Shown here: one piece after another, positions 1 through 8,599 of the stretch
Layout of the letters: every line of letters begins with the position of its first letter
Position numbering within the stretch: position 1 is the stretch's first letter
Assembly: GCF_021556475.1 (NCBI RefSeq)
Contig: NZ_JAKGBZ010000013.1
Location: forward strand, 36,574-100,573
Direction of reading: 5' to 3'
Length of the DNA stretch: 64,000 bases
Source of the DNA: Acidiphilium iwatense
GTDB taxonomy: Bacteria; Pseudomonadota; Alphaproteobacteria; Acetobacterales; Acetobacteraceae
Program-made: the position numbers and the translations under genes
Notes under the pieces: generated by a model
Database searches by the model: none
Told to the model about the DNA's origin: nothing
What the model saw: the letters and a program-made list of their open reading frames with translations, nothing else

Positions 1-122
1 GGGTAGGGCGGCGGCATCATGCCGGCCAGATGCAAGGCTTCCCACATGCCTTGATGGAAGACGAGAACCGAGATCACCCCGGCGGCGAAGCCGAGGCAGA
101 GGCGGGCGAAAGCGTTCGGCAT
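1..122 (-). CDS. Partial hypothetical integral membrane protein (N-terminus only)
   Basis: Reading leftwards from an ATG at 122, the first 40 codons encode a hydrophobic N-terminus containing LCLGFAAGVISVLVFHQGMW and then LHLAGMMPPPYP, and the frame runs off the window edge. A first membrane helix followed by an FHQG turn resembles a small alphaproteobacterial membrane-protein family of unknown function; that resemblance is from memory. The gene is divergent from the MFS transporter operon across about 170 bases. The function is not known and the C-terminus is outside the window. Confidence 0.6.
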   Translation of the reverse strand, partial: MPNAFARLCLGFAAGVISVLVFHQGMWEALHLAGMMPPPY

Positions 123-293
123 GGCGCACTCTCCGTTTTGCGCGATCGGCGCGGCTTGAAGCAGGATAACGCATCTTGCGCCGGATCATCATCGTGTGGG
201 TAAAAATAATGGGATGGCGAATACTCCAGGGGACGCGGATGGTTTCCGCCTGTATGGTCCGGTTGCATCGACCGAGGGACCGGAGCCGCCGCC

Positions 294-1673
294 ATGACCG
301 ATACCGATCAATCCGCTCGTTCCGGCCCGTCCCTCGCCCGGCTCGCCGATCTGCCCTGGAACCGGTTTCATACCGTTGTGGTGCTGCTGTTCGGCATGGG
401 CTGGGCGATGGATGCGTTCGAGGTCACGCTGATCGGCAATGTACTGGGTGCGTTGCGCAGCCGGTTCCATCTCGGTGCCGACGCGATGTCCGTGATCCTT
501 GCCGCGTGGTTTGCCGGGCTGATGCTCGGCGCTTCCGGGTTCGGCATTCTCTCCGACCGGTATGGCCGCCGCCGCGTGTTTCTCGCGAGCCTGGTTCTCT
601 ACGGCATCGCGACGCTCGCCACCGCCTTTGCCCCGAGCCTCGCGGCGCTTCTCGCCCTGAGATTGCTCGCGGGCATCGGGGTCGGCGCCGAATATGCCGC
701 GATCAACGCGGCGATCACCGAACTGGTGCCGAGCCGCTCGCGCGGCCGCGCCGCCGCGATCGTGCTGAATTTCTGGCCGGTCGGCAGCCTCGCCGCCGCG
801 CTCCTGTCCTGGCTGGTGCTCTCCGCCGTGCCGCCCGATCTCGGCTGGCGTGTGGTGTTCGGTTTCGGCGGGGTGATCGCCCTGTCGGCGGCATGGCTGC
901 GCCGGCATCTGCCTGAAAGCCCGCGCTGGCTGATCGCGGTGGACCGGACGGACGAGGCGCACGCCGTGATCGACGCGATCGAGGCCGGGCTGACCCGGCT
1001 GCCCGCGCCCGAGGCGGCGCCGTTCCGCCGGCGGGTCGGCTTTCAGGGCGCCATGCTGGCAACCCTGATCCGCCGCCATCCCGGCCGACTCGCTCTGGGC
1101 GCACTGCTCGATTTCGCCGAAGCCTCCGGCTATTACGGGCTGTTCGCCTTTCTGCCCATCGTCGTTCTGCCCGCGCTGCACCTGCCGGCGGCGCGCCTGC
1201 CGGTATTCTACCTTGCCGGCAGCCTCGGCGCGCTGGCGGGCGGTTTCGCCGCCGCGGCCCTGCTCGACCGGATCGGCAGGGGTTGGACCGTCGGCGGCTT
1301 CTATCTCGCCACCGCGATCGGCACGATCGGCTTTGCCGCCATCACCGGCCTGGGCGCGGGCGCGATCATGGCCGGGTTCGCCCTGGTCAATTGCCTTGCC
1401 ACCGGAAGTTGGATCGCCGCCTATCCGACCTTTTCCGAACTTTTCCCCACGACGCTGCGCGCCACCGGGATCGGCGCGAGCGTCGCGGTGGGACGGATCG
1501 GCGCCATGGCTTCGCCGTTTCTGGTCGCCTATGCCGGGAGTTTCAGCATGAAGGCGGCATTGCTGCTGCTCGCCGGGTTCTGGCTTCTGGGTGCCGCGGT
1601 GATCCTGGTCTGGCGGTTTGGCGGCGGGATCGAGGCGCGCGGGCTTGCATTGGAAACCATCGCCGATGCCTGA
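294..1673 (+). CDS. MFS transporter, sugar/aromatic-acid porter type
   Basis: A 459-residue major facilitator with about 12 hydrophobic segments. The loop 2-3 signature (GILSDRYGRRRVF, near residues 80-95) and the first-helix motif GWAMDAFEVTLIG place it among sugar-porter/NiaP-like carriers in the inner membrane; the substrate cannot be read from sequence. The ATG at 294 follows GGAG at a suitable distance. Its stop codon lies inside the next gene, which starts at 1666, so it is probably translationally coupled to the phosphoesterase/radical-SAM fusion and is the first gene of a five-gene unit. It may move the substrate or product of that pathway; this is inference from position. Confidence 0.85.
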   Translation: MTDTDQSARSGPSLARLADLPWNRFHTVVVLLFGMGWAMDAFEVTLIGNVLGALRSRFHLGADAMSVILAAWFAGLMLGASGFGILSDRYGRRRVFLASLVLYGIATLATAFAPSLAALLALRLLAGIGVGAEYAAINAAITELVPSRSRGRAAAIVLNFWPVGSLAAALLSWLVLSAVPPDLGWRVVFGFGGVIALSAAWLRRHLPESPRWLIAVDRTDEAHAVIDAIEAGLTRLPAPEAAPFRRRVGFQGAMLATLIRRHPGRLALGALLDFAEASGYYGLFAFLPIVVLPALHLPAARLPVFYLAGSLGALAGGFAAAALLDRIGRGWTVGGFYLATAIGTIGFAAITGLGAGAIMAGFALVNCLATGSWIAAYPTFSELFPTTLRATGIGASVAVGRIGAMASPFLVAYAGSFSMKAALLLLAGFWLLGAAVILVWRFGGGIEARGLALETIADA

Positions 1674-3453
1674 CGCCACCGCGTTCGCGCTTCCGTCCGA
1701 CATGCCGGTGATTCACGCCGACGAGCCGGTGCTGGCGTTCGGCGGCAGCTACAGCAATCTGCAGGCGACCGAAGCGCTACTCGCAGCCGCCGATCGGCAC
1801 GGTATTCCGCCCGCGCGCATCATCTGCACCGGGGACGTGATCGCCTATGGCGCCGATCCGAGAGCGACGCTCGACCGGCTGCGCGGTGCCGGTGTGGCGA
1901 TCGTGATGGGCAATTGCGAGGAGCAGCTCGCGGCTGGCGCGGCGGATTGCGGCTGCGGTTTTGTTTCCGGCAGTGCGTGCGACCGGCTCTCCGCCGCCTG
2001 GTTCGATTTCGCGGCGGCGCGGATCACCGACGAGGCGCGGCGGTTCATGGCAATGCTGCCGCGCCGGATCGACCTGATCATCGGCGGCCGGCGGCTCGCC
2101 ATCGTCCACGGCGCGCCGAGCCGGATCAACCGCTTCCTGTTCGCTTCAGACGATGACGCCGGGTTCGCCGCCGAGATTGCGCTTGCCGGCACCGACGGCG
2201 TGATCGGCGGGCATTGCGGGCTCGGGTTCACCCGCATCGTCGGCGGGCGGATCTGGCACAATGCCGGCGCGATCGGCCTGCCGGCGAACGACGGCACGTC
2301 GCGCGGCTGGTATTCGATACTCACGCCGCGCCGCGATGGTTTTTCGCTCGCGGTCCATCCGCTCGGCTACGATTATCGCGCGGCGGCGGCGGCGATGCGC
2401 GCGGCGGGGCTGCCGGAAGACTACGCGGATGCGATCGAGACCGGCATCTGGCCGAGTTTCGACATTCTGCCCATCGCCGAGCAGGCGGCGACCGCGACGC
2501 CCCTGAGCCCCGAGCCGATCGCCTGGCCCGAGACGGCGCCGGCCGCTTCCGCCGGATTGTCCGATAGTCCGCCCGCTTCGGTCGAACTCGACGCGCTGGA
2601 AACACTCTGGTTCAATACCGGAACCTTGTGCAACATCGCGTGCGAAGGCTGCTATATCGAGAGCGGCCCGCGCAACGACCGGCTGATCTATCTTACCCGC
2701 GCCGCGTTCGAGACCGTTCTCGATGAGGCGGCGGGACTGTATCCCGGCCTGCGGGAAATCGGCTTTACCGGCGGCGAGCCCTTCATGAATCCCGACATCG
2801 TCGCGATGATCGGAACCGCGCTGACACGCGGTTATCGGGCGCTGGTGCTGACCAATGCGATGCGCCCGATGCGGCGCCATGGCGATGCGCTGCGCGCGTT
2901 GCGCGCGGCACATGGGCAGCGCCTCGCGATTCGGGTTTCGCTCGACCACTACACGCAGGCTGGCCATGAACGGCTGCGCGGCGATGCGACCTGGACACCG
3001 GCGATCGACGGGCTGCGCTGGCTGGCGCGGGAGGGTTTCGCGCTTTCGGTCGCGGCGAGGCTCGATTCCGGCACCGAGGACGAGGCCGCGATGCGCGCGG
3101 GGTTCGCGGCGCTTTTCAACGTCCTGGACATCCCGATCGATGCATCCGATCCAGCCGCACTCGTGCTGTTTCCCGAGATGACCGGGACCGGCACGGTACC
3201 GATCGTCACCGAGACGGCGTGGCGGGCGATGCGCCGGCGCGGGCGGGATGCGATGTGCCGCACCTCGCGCATGGTGGTGCATCGCAAGGGCAGTGCGATG
3301 CCCGAAATCGTCTCCTGCACCTTGCTGCCCTATGAGGAGCGGTTCAGCCTGGGGACGACGCTGCGCGAAGCATCTCGCGCGGTGACGATCGATCACCGGC
3401 ATTGCGCGCAATTCTGCGTTTTCGGCGGCGCATCCTGCTCGGGCGCACGATGA
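1666..3453 (+). CDS. Metallophosphoesterase-like/radical SAM fusion protein
   Basis: A 595-residue two-domain protein. Residues about 18-260 follow the calcineurin-like phosphoesterase plan: CTGDVIAYG, MGNCEE, IVHGAPS, GGHCG and NAGAIGLP are recognisable. The first metal motif (normally GDxH) reads GGSY, and the usual GHTH reads GHCG, so several metal ligands are missing. Residues about 315-520 form a radical SAM domain with C322-x3-C326-x2-C329 and GFTGGEP at 366-372. The C-terminus has more Cys (HCAQFCVFGGASC), possibly ligating a second cluster. The ATG at 1666 overlaps the MFS gene by 8 bases, and the TGA overlaps the next ATG. The substrate is unknown. Neighbouring transferases of the rSAM/selenodomain-associated type suggest modification of a small metabolite or lipid. 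Confidence 0.8.
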   Translation: MPDATAFALPSDMPVIHADEPVLAFGGSYSNLQATEALLAAADRHGIPPARIICTGDVIAYGADPRATLDRLRGAGVAIVMGNCEEQLAAGAADCGCGFVSGSACDRLSAAWFDFAAARITDEARRFMAMLPRRIDLIIGGRRLAIVHGAPSRINRFLFASDDDAGFAAEIALAGTDGVIGGHCGLGFTRIVGGRIWHNAGAIGLPANDGTSRGWYSILTPRRDGFSLAVHPLGYDYRAAAAAMRAAGLPEDYADAIETGIWPSFDILPIAEQAATATPLSPEPIAWPETAPAASAGLSDSPPASVELDALETLWFNTGTLCNIACEGCYIESGPRNDRLIYLTRAAFETVLDEAAGLYPGLREIGFTGGEPFMNPDIVAMIGTALTRGYRALVLTNAMRPMRRHGDALRALRAAHGQRLAIRVSLDHYTQAGHERLRGDATWTPAIDGLRWLAREGFALSVAARLDSGTEDEAAMRAGFAALFNVLDIPIDASDPAALVLFPEMTGTGTVPIVTETAWRAMRRRGRDAMCRTSRMVVHRKGSAMPEIVSCTLLPYEERFSLGTTLREASRAVTIDHRHCAQFCVFGGASCSGAR

Positions 3454-5552
3454 GCGGACCCATACGTCGATCCTGGTTGCGCTGGTTCGCGGCGGGCGCG
3501 ATCGCGATCGTCTTCGTCCTGTTCTTCACGCTGGGTGGCGCGCACGTTTTGACCGTTGCCGCGTTGCGCGCGCATCTGGCCCTACTCGGACGGTTCATCG
3601 CATTGCATCCGGTCGAGAGTTTTGCGCTGTATTTCGCGCTCTATGTGGTAGCGACCGGCCTGTCGGTGCCCGGTGCGGCCGCATTGACGCTTGGCGCCGG
3701 CGCGTTGTTCGGCCTTGCGGAAGGCGTTGTTCTGGTCTCTTTCGCGGCGAGCATCGGCGCTTCGATCGCTTTTCTGGTGTCGCGATTCCTGCTGCGCGAT
3801 TGGGCGGCATCGCGTTTCCCCGCGATGTTCGAGCGGGTCGATCGCGGCGTCGCGCGCGATGGCGCGTTCTACATTCTGTCGCTGCGCCTGGTACCGGCAG
3901 TGCCGTTCGTGCTGATCAACACTCTTGCCGGGCTGACGCGGCTCGATCTCAAGCGGTTCTACTGGGCGAGCCAGTTCGGCATGTTGCCGGGAACGATCAT
4001 CTATGTGAACGCGGGTGTGGGATTGGCACGGCTTGGCGAGGGCGGGGAAATTCTGCCGCCGCGCCTGCTGATCGGCCTGCTGCTGCTGGCGATCCTGCCG
4101 ATCGCCGCGACCCGCCTGCGCGATGCGCTGGCGCGCAAACGTATCTATACGCGCTGGCAAAGACCGCGCCGGTTCGACCGCGACGTGGTGGTGATCGGCG
4201 CGGGATCGGCCGGGCTTGTCAGTGCCTACGTTGCTAACGCGTTGCGCGCCGAGGTGACATTGATCGAAGCCGGGCACATGGGCGGCGATTGCCTGAATAC
4301 CGGCTGTGTGCCATCGAAATCGCTGCTGCGGTCGGCGCGCGAGGGGCTGAGCTTCACCGAGGCGCGGATGCGTATCCGTGAAGCGATCACCGTGATCGCA
4401 CCGCATGATTCGGTCGCGCGCTACGCTTCCATGGGCATCGATGTGCGGCAGGGCAGGGCGATGATCGAAACGCCGTGGTCGGTGCGCGTCGATGGCGAAA
4501 TCATCACCACGCGCGGCATCATTATCGCGACGGGCGCTGCACCGATCATCCCGCCGATTCCAGGACTTGCCGAGGCGCCCTACCTTACCTCCGAGACGAT
4601 CTGGGATATGGCGGAATTGCCGCGCCGCCTCGTCGTGCTCGGCGGCGGCCCGATCGGCTGCGAACTGGCGCAAGGGTTTGCCCGGCTCGGCGCCGAAGTG
4701 ACCTTGGTGGAGTTCGCCGATCGTGTTCTGCTTCGCGAGGATGACGACGTATCGGCGATGATCCGCGACGCGCTGAGCGCCGATGGTGTGCGCGTGCTGA
4801 CGGGGCATCGCGCCGTGCGAGCTGACCGGGACGATGCCGGTTTTGCCTTGATCGCCGAATCGCAAGGCAACAGCAGCAGAATTGCGTTTGACCGCATTCT
4901 GGTTGCCGTCGGACGCAAGCCGCGCGCCGAAGGGTTCGGACTTGAGGCGCTGGAGATTGCGATGGGTGACGCCGGCGTGGTCGAGACCGACGCGTATCTG
5001 CGCACGATATTACCGAACATTCTTGCCTGCGGCGACGTGTCCGGCCCGTTTCAATTCACCCATGCCGGCGGGTATCAGGGCGGTTTCGCGGCGCTCAATG
5101 CGCTGTTTGGGGGCATATGGCGGTTCAGGCCGGATTATCGCGCGATACCCGCGGTCACGTTCACCGCGCCCGAGGTCGCGCGGGTGGGGCTGAACGCAAG
5201 CGCCGCACGCGAAGCCGGCATCGTGTTCGAGGAAACGCGCTACGAGCTTGCCGATCTCGATCGCGCGATCATCGAGGGCACGCCACAAGGGTTCGTCTCG
5301 GTGCTCACCGTGCCGGGGAAGGATCGCATCCTCGGCGCCACCATCGTCGGCGCGGATGCCGGCGAGATGCTCGCCGGCTTCACCATTGCCATGCAGCACA
5401 AGCTCGGTCTAAAAAAACTGCTCGGCGCGATCTATCCTTATCCCACGCGGAGCGAGGCGGTGCGCGCGGTCGCCGGTGCCTGGCGGCAGAAGCACGCCTC
5501 CGCGCGGGGACTCGCAATTCTTGAAAAATACCATGCCTGGCGACGGGGGTAA
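3450..5552 (+). CDS. TVP38/TMEM64 (VTT) domain fused to FAD-dependent disulfide oxidoreductase
   Basis: A 700-residue fusion. Residues 1-230 are a VTT/TVP38 membrane domain with about five helices, including the GLSVPGAAALTLGAGALFG reentrant-loop motif and the LRLVPAVPF motif. From residue about 245 a class I pyridine-nucleotide disulfide oxidoreductase follows: FAD motif VIGAGSAGL, redox pair C281-LNTG-C286, NAD(P) motif GGGPIGCELA, and ACGDVSG. The C-terminal motif that is HxHPT in lipoamide dehydrogenase reads YPYPTRSE, so the catalytic His is absent, as in mercuric-reductase-like relatives. It starts at ATG 3450, overlapping the upstream TGA. It should be a membrane-tethered NAD(P)H-dependent reductase; the substrate is unknown. 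VTT-oxidoreductase fusions occur near rSAM/selenodomain gene clusters. Confidence 0.85.
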   Translation: MSGPIRRSWLRWFAAGAIAIVFVLFFTLGGAHVLTVAALRAHLALLGRFIALHPVESFALYFALYVVATGLSVPGAAALTLGAGALFGLAEGVVLVSFAASIGASIAFLVSRFLLRDWAASRFPAMFERVDRGVARDGAFYILSLRLVPAVPFVLINTLAGLTRLDLKRFYWASQFGMLPGTIIYVNAGVGLARLGEGGEILPPRLLIGLLLLAILPIAATRLRDALARKRIYTRWQRPRRFDRDVVVIGAGSAGLVSAYVANALRAEVTLIEAGHMGGDCLNTGCVPSKSLLRSAREGLSFTEARMRIREAITVIAPHDSVARYASMGIDVRQGRAMIETPWSVRVDGEIITTRGIIIATGAAPIIPPIPGLAEAPYLTSETIWDMAELPRRLVVLGGGPIGCELAQGFARLGAEVTLVEFADRVLLREDDDVSAMIRDALSADGVRVLTGHRAVRADRDDAGFALIAESQGNSSRIAFDRILVAVGRKPRAEGFGLEALEIAMGDAGVVETDAYLRTILPNILACGDVSGPFQFTHAGGYQGGFAALNALFGGIWRFRPDYRAIPAVTFTAPEVARVGLNASAAREAGIVFEETRYELADLDRAIIEGTPQGFVSVLTVPGKDRILGATIVGADAGEMLAGFTIAMQHKLGLKKLLGAIYPYPTRSEAVRAVAGAWRQKHASARGLAILEKYHAWRRG

Positions 5553-6222
5553 GATCGCGGTCGTCATCCCCGCGCTGAACGAGGCGGAGCACCTGCCCGC
5601 GACGCTTGCGTCGTTGCGCGAGGGCGGCGCGTTGATCGGCGAGATCATCGTCGCGGACGGTGGCAGCGACGATGCGACATGCGACATCGCGCGGGCGGCG
5701 GGCGCGGTTGTGATCGCCGCACCACGTGGCCGAGGCGCGCAAATTGCCGCCGGGGTCGCGGCGAGCCGGGAACAATGGCTGCTGATTCTGCACGCCGATA
5801 CCGTGCTGGCGCCGGGCTGGTGCGTGGGCGTTCGACGTGCCATCGCGAGCGGAAAATGTTTCGCTTATTATGGCAGGCTGCGCTTCGCGAGTGCCGATCC
5901 GCGTGCCCGCATCGTCGAGAAACTCGCTGACTGGCGCAGCCGGTTTCTGGGCCTGCCCTATGGCGATCAGGCACTTCTGATCCCGCGCGCGCTGCTGGAT
6001 TTGATCGGCGGCATGCCGTTCCTGCCGCTGATGGAGGATGTCGCGCTTGCGCGCGCGCTTAGGCGAGACCGGCTCGCGCCGATGGACGTGATCGCGATGA
6101 CCGATGCGTCGGCTTATATGCGCGATGGCTGGTTCATGCGATCCGCGCGCAATATGTGGCGGCTTGCGCGGTTTTTCGCGGGCGCGGACCCGGAGGTTCT
6201 TGCCGCGCGATATCGGCGATGA
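5533..6222 (+). CDS. Family 2 glycosyltransferase, rSAM/selenodomain-associated transferase 2 type (TIGR04283-like)
   Basis: A 229-residue GT-A fold transferase. It begins VVIPALNEAEHLPATLASL, then has the nucleotide-binding VADGGSDD (about residues 43-50) and the acceptor segment LHADTVL (DxD-like). This short form, with LPYGDQALLIPR and LPLMEDVAL, matches transferase 2 of the rSAM/selenodomain-associated class, which is known mainly from gene neighbourhoods. The ATG at 5533 lies 20 bases inside the upstream gene and the stop overlaps the next start, so it is translationally coupled on both sides. The donor and acceptor are unknown. Confidence 0.85.
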   Translation: MPGDGGKIAVVIPALNEAEHLPATLASLREGGALIGEIIVADGGSDDATCDIARAAGAVVIAAPRGRGAQIAAGVAASREQWLLILHADTVLAPGWCVGVRRAIASGKCFAYYGRLRFASADPRARIVEKLADWRSRFLGLPYGDQALLIPRALLDLIGGMPFLPLMEDVALARALRRDRLAPMDVIAMTDASAYMRDGWFMRSARNMWRLARFFAGADPEVLAARYRR

Positions 6223-6815
6223 GCCGGCCCGTGGTCATCGTCTTTGCGCGCGCGCCGCGCCTCGGCACGGTCAAGCGGCGGCTGGCGCGGGATATCGGTG
6301 TGCGGGAGGCGCTGCGCTTTCATCGGAACGCATTGTCGCGATTGCTGCGCGAATTGCGCGACTTGCGCGGCGTTGACGTGGTGATCGCGATCACGCCGAA
6401 TCGGGCGCGCGACGATCTCGCTTCGCGATATCGCAGAATAGGGCAAGGACGCGGCGATCTCGGCGCGCGAATGGCGCGTGCGTTCCGAACGTTTCCGCGC
6501 CGCCGTGTGGTTCTGATCGGCAGCGACATTCCCGGTATTTGTGCGGTCGATATTCGCGAAGGTTTACGCAAGCTGCGTGGGTGCGACGCGGTATTCGGCC
6601 CGGCGATGGATGGCGGCTACTGGCTGATCGGCATGACCGGACGCCGGCCGGCCGCGCCGTTCGGCAATGTACGCTGGTCGAGTTCCCATGCGCTGGACGA
6701 CACGATCGCCAATTTTGCGGGCCATCGCATCCGCTATCTGCGCCATTTGCGCGATATCGACGATGCCGCCGCGTTCTATTCCACCGTGACCGATTTCGCG
6801 AGGTTGCGCGGCTGA
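6219..6815 (+). CDS. DUF2064 transferase, rSAM/selenodomain-associated transferase 1 type (TIGR04282-like)
   Basis: A 198-residue protein of the DUF2064 nucleotidyl/glycosyltransferase-like family. It has an N-terminal VIVFARAPRLGTVKRRLA motif, LIGSDIPGI in the middle, and FGPAMDGGYWLIGM, the family hallmark (about residues 126-139). It is the last gene of the five-gene unit, starting at ATG 6219 in an ATGA overlap. It usually accompanies transferase 2 and a radical SAM enzyme, as here. Its 3' end overlaps the convergent glmS 3' end by 40 bases. The reaction is unknown. Confidence 0.83.
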   Translation: MSRPVVIVFARAPRLGTVKRRLARDIGVREALRFHRNALSRLLRELRDLRGVDVVIAITPNRARDDLASRYRRIGQGRGDLGARMARAFRTFPRRRVVLIGSDIPGICAVDIREGLRKLRGCDAVFGPAMDGGYWLIGMTGRRPAAPFGNVRWSSSHALDDTIANFAGHRIRYLRHLRDIDDAAAFYSTVTDFARLRG

Positions 6816-8599
6816 TCGACATCGGTGCCCTTCAGCATCGCCACGTGATAGGCGAGCAACTGCACCGGAATCGCGTACAGAATCGGTGCCACGAACGGAT
6901 CGCAATCGGGCAGGATGATCGTGCGTGTGGCGATACCGGCGAGTTTGGCCGCGCCTTCCTTGTCGCTGAACACGATGATATGCCCGCCACGCGCCGCCGC
7001 TTCCTGAAGGTTGGACGCGGTTTTTTCGAAGAGCGGGCCGGAGGGGATCGCCGCGATCACCGGCACCGAAGGGTCGATCAGCGCGATCGGTCCGTGCTTC
7101 ATCTCGCCGGCCGGATAGCCTTCGGCGTGGATATAGCTCAGTTCCTTGAGTTTCAAAGCGCCTTCGAGCGCGATCGGCATCATCGAGCCACGGCCGAAAA
7201 ACAGCACGTCGCGCGCATCCTGGATCTCGGCGGCCAGCGCGCGGATGATCTCGTCGTCGTTGAGCACCTGTGCGGCCTTGGCCGGCAGTTCCATCAGTGC
7301 CGAGACGAGGGCGCCGATCGTCGCATCGTCGCGTGTGCCGCGCGCGCGGGCGAGCGCCAGGGTGAAGCCGGCCAGCACCGTGAGTTGCGCGGTGAAGGCC
7401 TTGGTGCTCGCCACGCTGATTTCCGGCCCCGCGATGGTTTCCAGCAAGAGGTCGCTCTCGCGCGCCATCGTGCTTTCCGGCACGTTGACCACCGACATGA
7501 CCTTGCAGCCAAGCTGCCTCATGTAGCGCAACGCGGCCATGGTATCGGCGGTTTCGCCCGACTGGCTGACCACCAGGCCGAGCTGGTCGCGCGCGAGCGG
7601 CGGGGCGCGATAGCGGAATTCGCTGGCGACATCGGCATCGACCGGGATGCGGGCGTATTCCTCCAGCCAGTAACGCGCCGTCAGCCCGGCATAGAAGGCC
7701 GAGCCGCAGGCCGAAATGGTGATGCGCGGAATCGCGGCGAGATCGATCGCGAGATCGGGCAGCACCGGCATCCGCGTCGCCGGATCGATCATCCGGTTGA
7801 GCGTGTCGCCGATCATCACCGGGTTATCGTGCAGTTCCTTTTCCATGAAGTGACGGAAATTGCCCTTGCCGATCGAGGCGCCGGTCAGGCGCGTCAGCTT
7901 GATTTCCCGTTCCACCTTGCGGTCCGCCTCGTCGCGGAATTCCGCGCCGGTGCGGGAAACGATCACCCAATCCCCATCCTGCAAATAGGCGATGCGGCGG
8001 GTCAGTGGCGCTAACGCCAGCGCGTCCGAGCCGAGATACATTTCGTCTTCGCCATAACCAACCGCCAGAGGTGCGCCACGCTGCGCGCCGATGATCAACT
8101 CCGGGTGATCGGCAAAGATCAAGGCAAGCGCATAGGCGCCTTCGAGTTTGCGGAATGTGGCGGCGGCGGCCTCGATCGGCGCCATGCCGCGCGCGAGATG
8201 CAGATCGACCAGTTGCGCCACGGTTTCGGTATCGGTCTCGGTTAGAAAAACCTGGCCTTCGGCTTCAAGTTCGGTGCGCAACGCGGCATGATTCTCGATG
8301 ATGCCGTTATGCACCACGGCGACCCGATCGGTACCGTGCGGATGCGCGTTGGCCTCGGTGGGGGCGCCGTGCGTCGCCCAGCGCGTGTGGCCGATGCCGG
8401 TGGCGCCGTCGAGCTTACGGGCCTCAAGCGCTCCCGCGAGGTTGCGCAATTTGCCCTCGGCGCGGCGCCGGTCGATCTTTCCGTTCACCAGTGTGGCAAT
8501 TCCGGCACTGTCATAGCCGCGATAGGCGAGGCGGGAGAGGCCATCGAGCAACAAAGGCGCCGCCGCGTCCTTGCCGATAACGCCGACGATGCCGCACAT
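6776..8599 (-). CDS. glmS: Glutamine--fructose-6-phosphate aminotransferase (isomerizing)
   Basis: A 607-residue cytoplasmic enzyme making glucosamine-6-phosphate from fructose-6-phosphate and glutamine, the first committed step to UDP-GlcNAc. The class II amidotransferase domain begins MCGIVGVIG with Cys2 as nucleophile and has TRWATHG and HNGIIENH. Two SIS domains follow (SACGSAFYAG, VVSQSGETADT, FGRGSMMPIALEGALKLKE), and the C-terminus NLAKSVTVE is typical. The length matches the family. The start ATG at 8599 shares one base with the glmU stop, so the pair is translationally coupled. The much longer upstream open frame is antisense noise over glmU. Confidence 0.97.
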   Translation of the reverse strand: MCGIVGVIGKDAAAPLLLDGLSRLAYRGYDSAGIATLVNGKIDRRRAEGKLRNLAGALEARKLDGATGIGHTRWATHGAPTEANAHPHGTDRVAVVHNGIIENHAALRTELEAEGQVFLTETDTETVAQLVDLHLARGMAPIEAAAATFRKLEGAYALALIFADHPELIIGAQRGAPLAVGYGEDEMYLGSDALALAPLTRRIAYLQDGDWVIVSRTGAEFRDEADRKVEREIKLTRLTGASIGKGNFRHFMEKELHDNPVMIGDTLNRMIDPATRMPVLPDLAIDLAAIPRITISACGSAFYAGLTARYWLEEYARIPVDADVASEFRYRAPPLARDQLGLVVSQSGETADTMAALRYMRQLGCKVMSVVNVPESTMARESDLLLETIAGPEISVASTKAFTAQLTVLAGFTLALARARGTRDDATIGALVSALMELPAKAAQVLNDDEIIRALAAEIQDARDVLFFGRGSMMPIALEGALKLKELSYIHAEGYPAGEMKHGPIALIDPSVPVIAAIPSGPLFEKTASNLQEAAARGGHIIVFSDKEGAAKLAGIATRTIILPDCDPFVAPILYAIPVQLLAYHVAMLKGTDVDQPRNLAKSVTVE

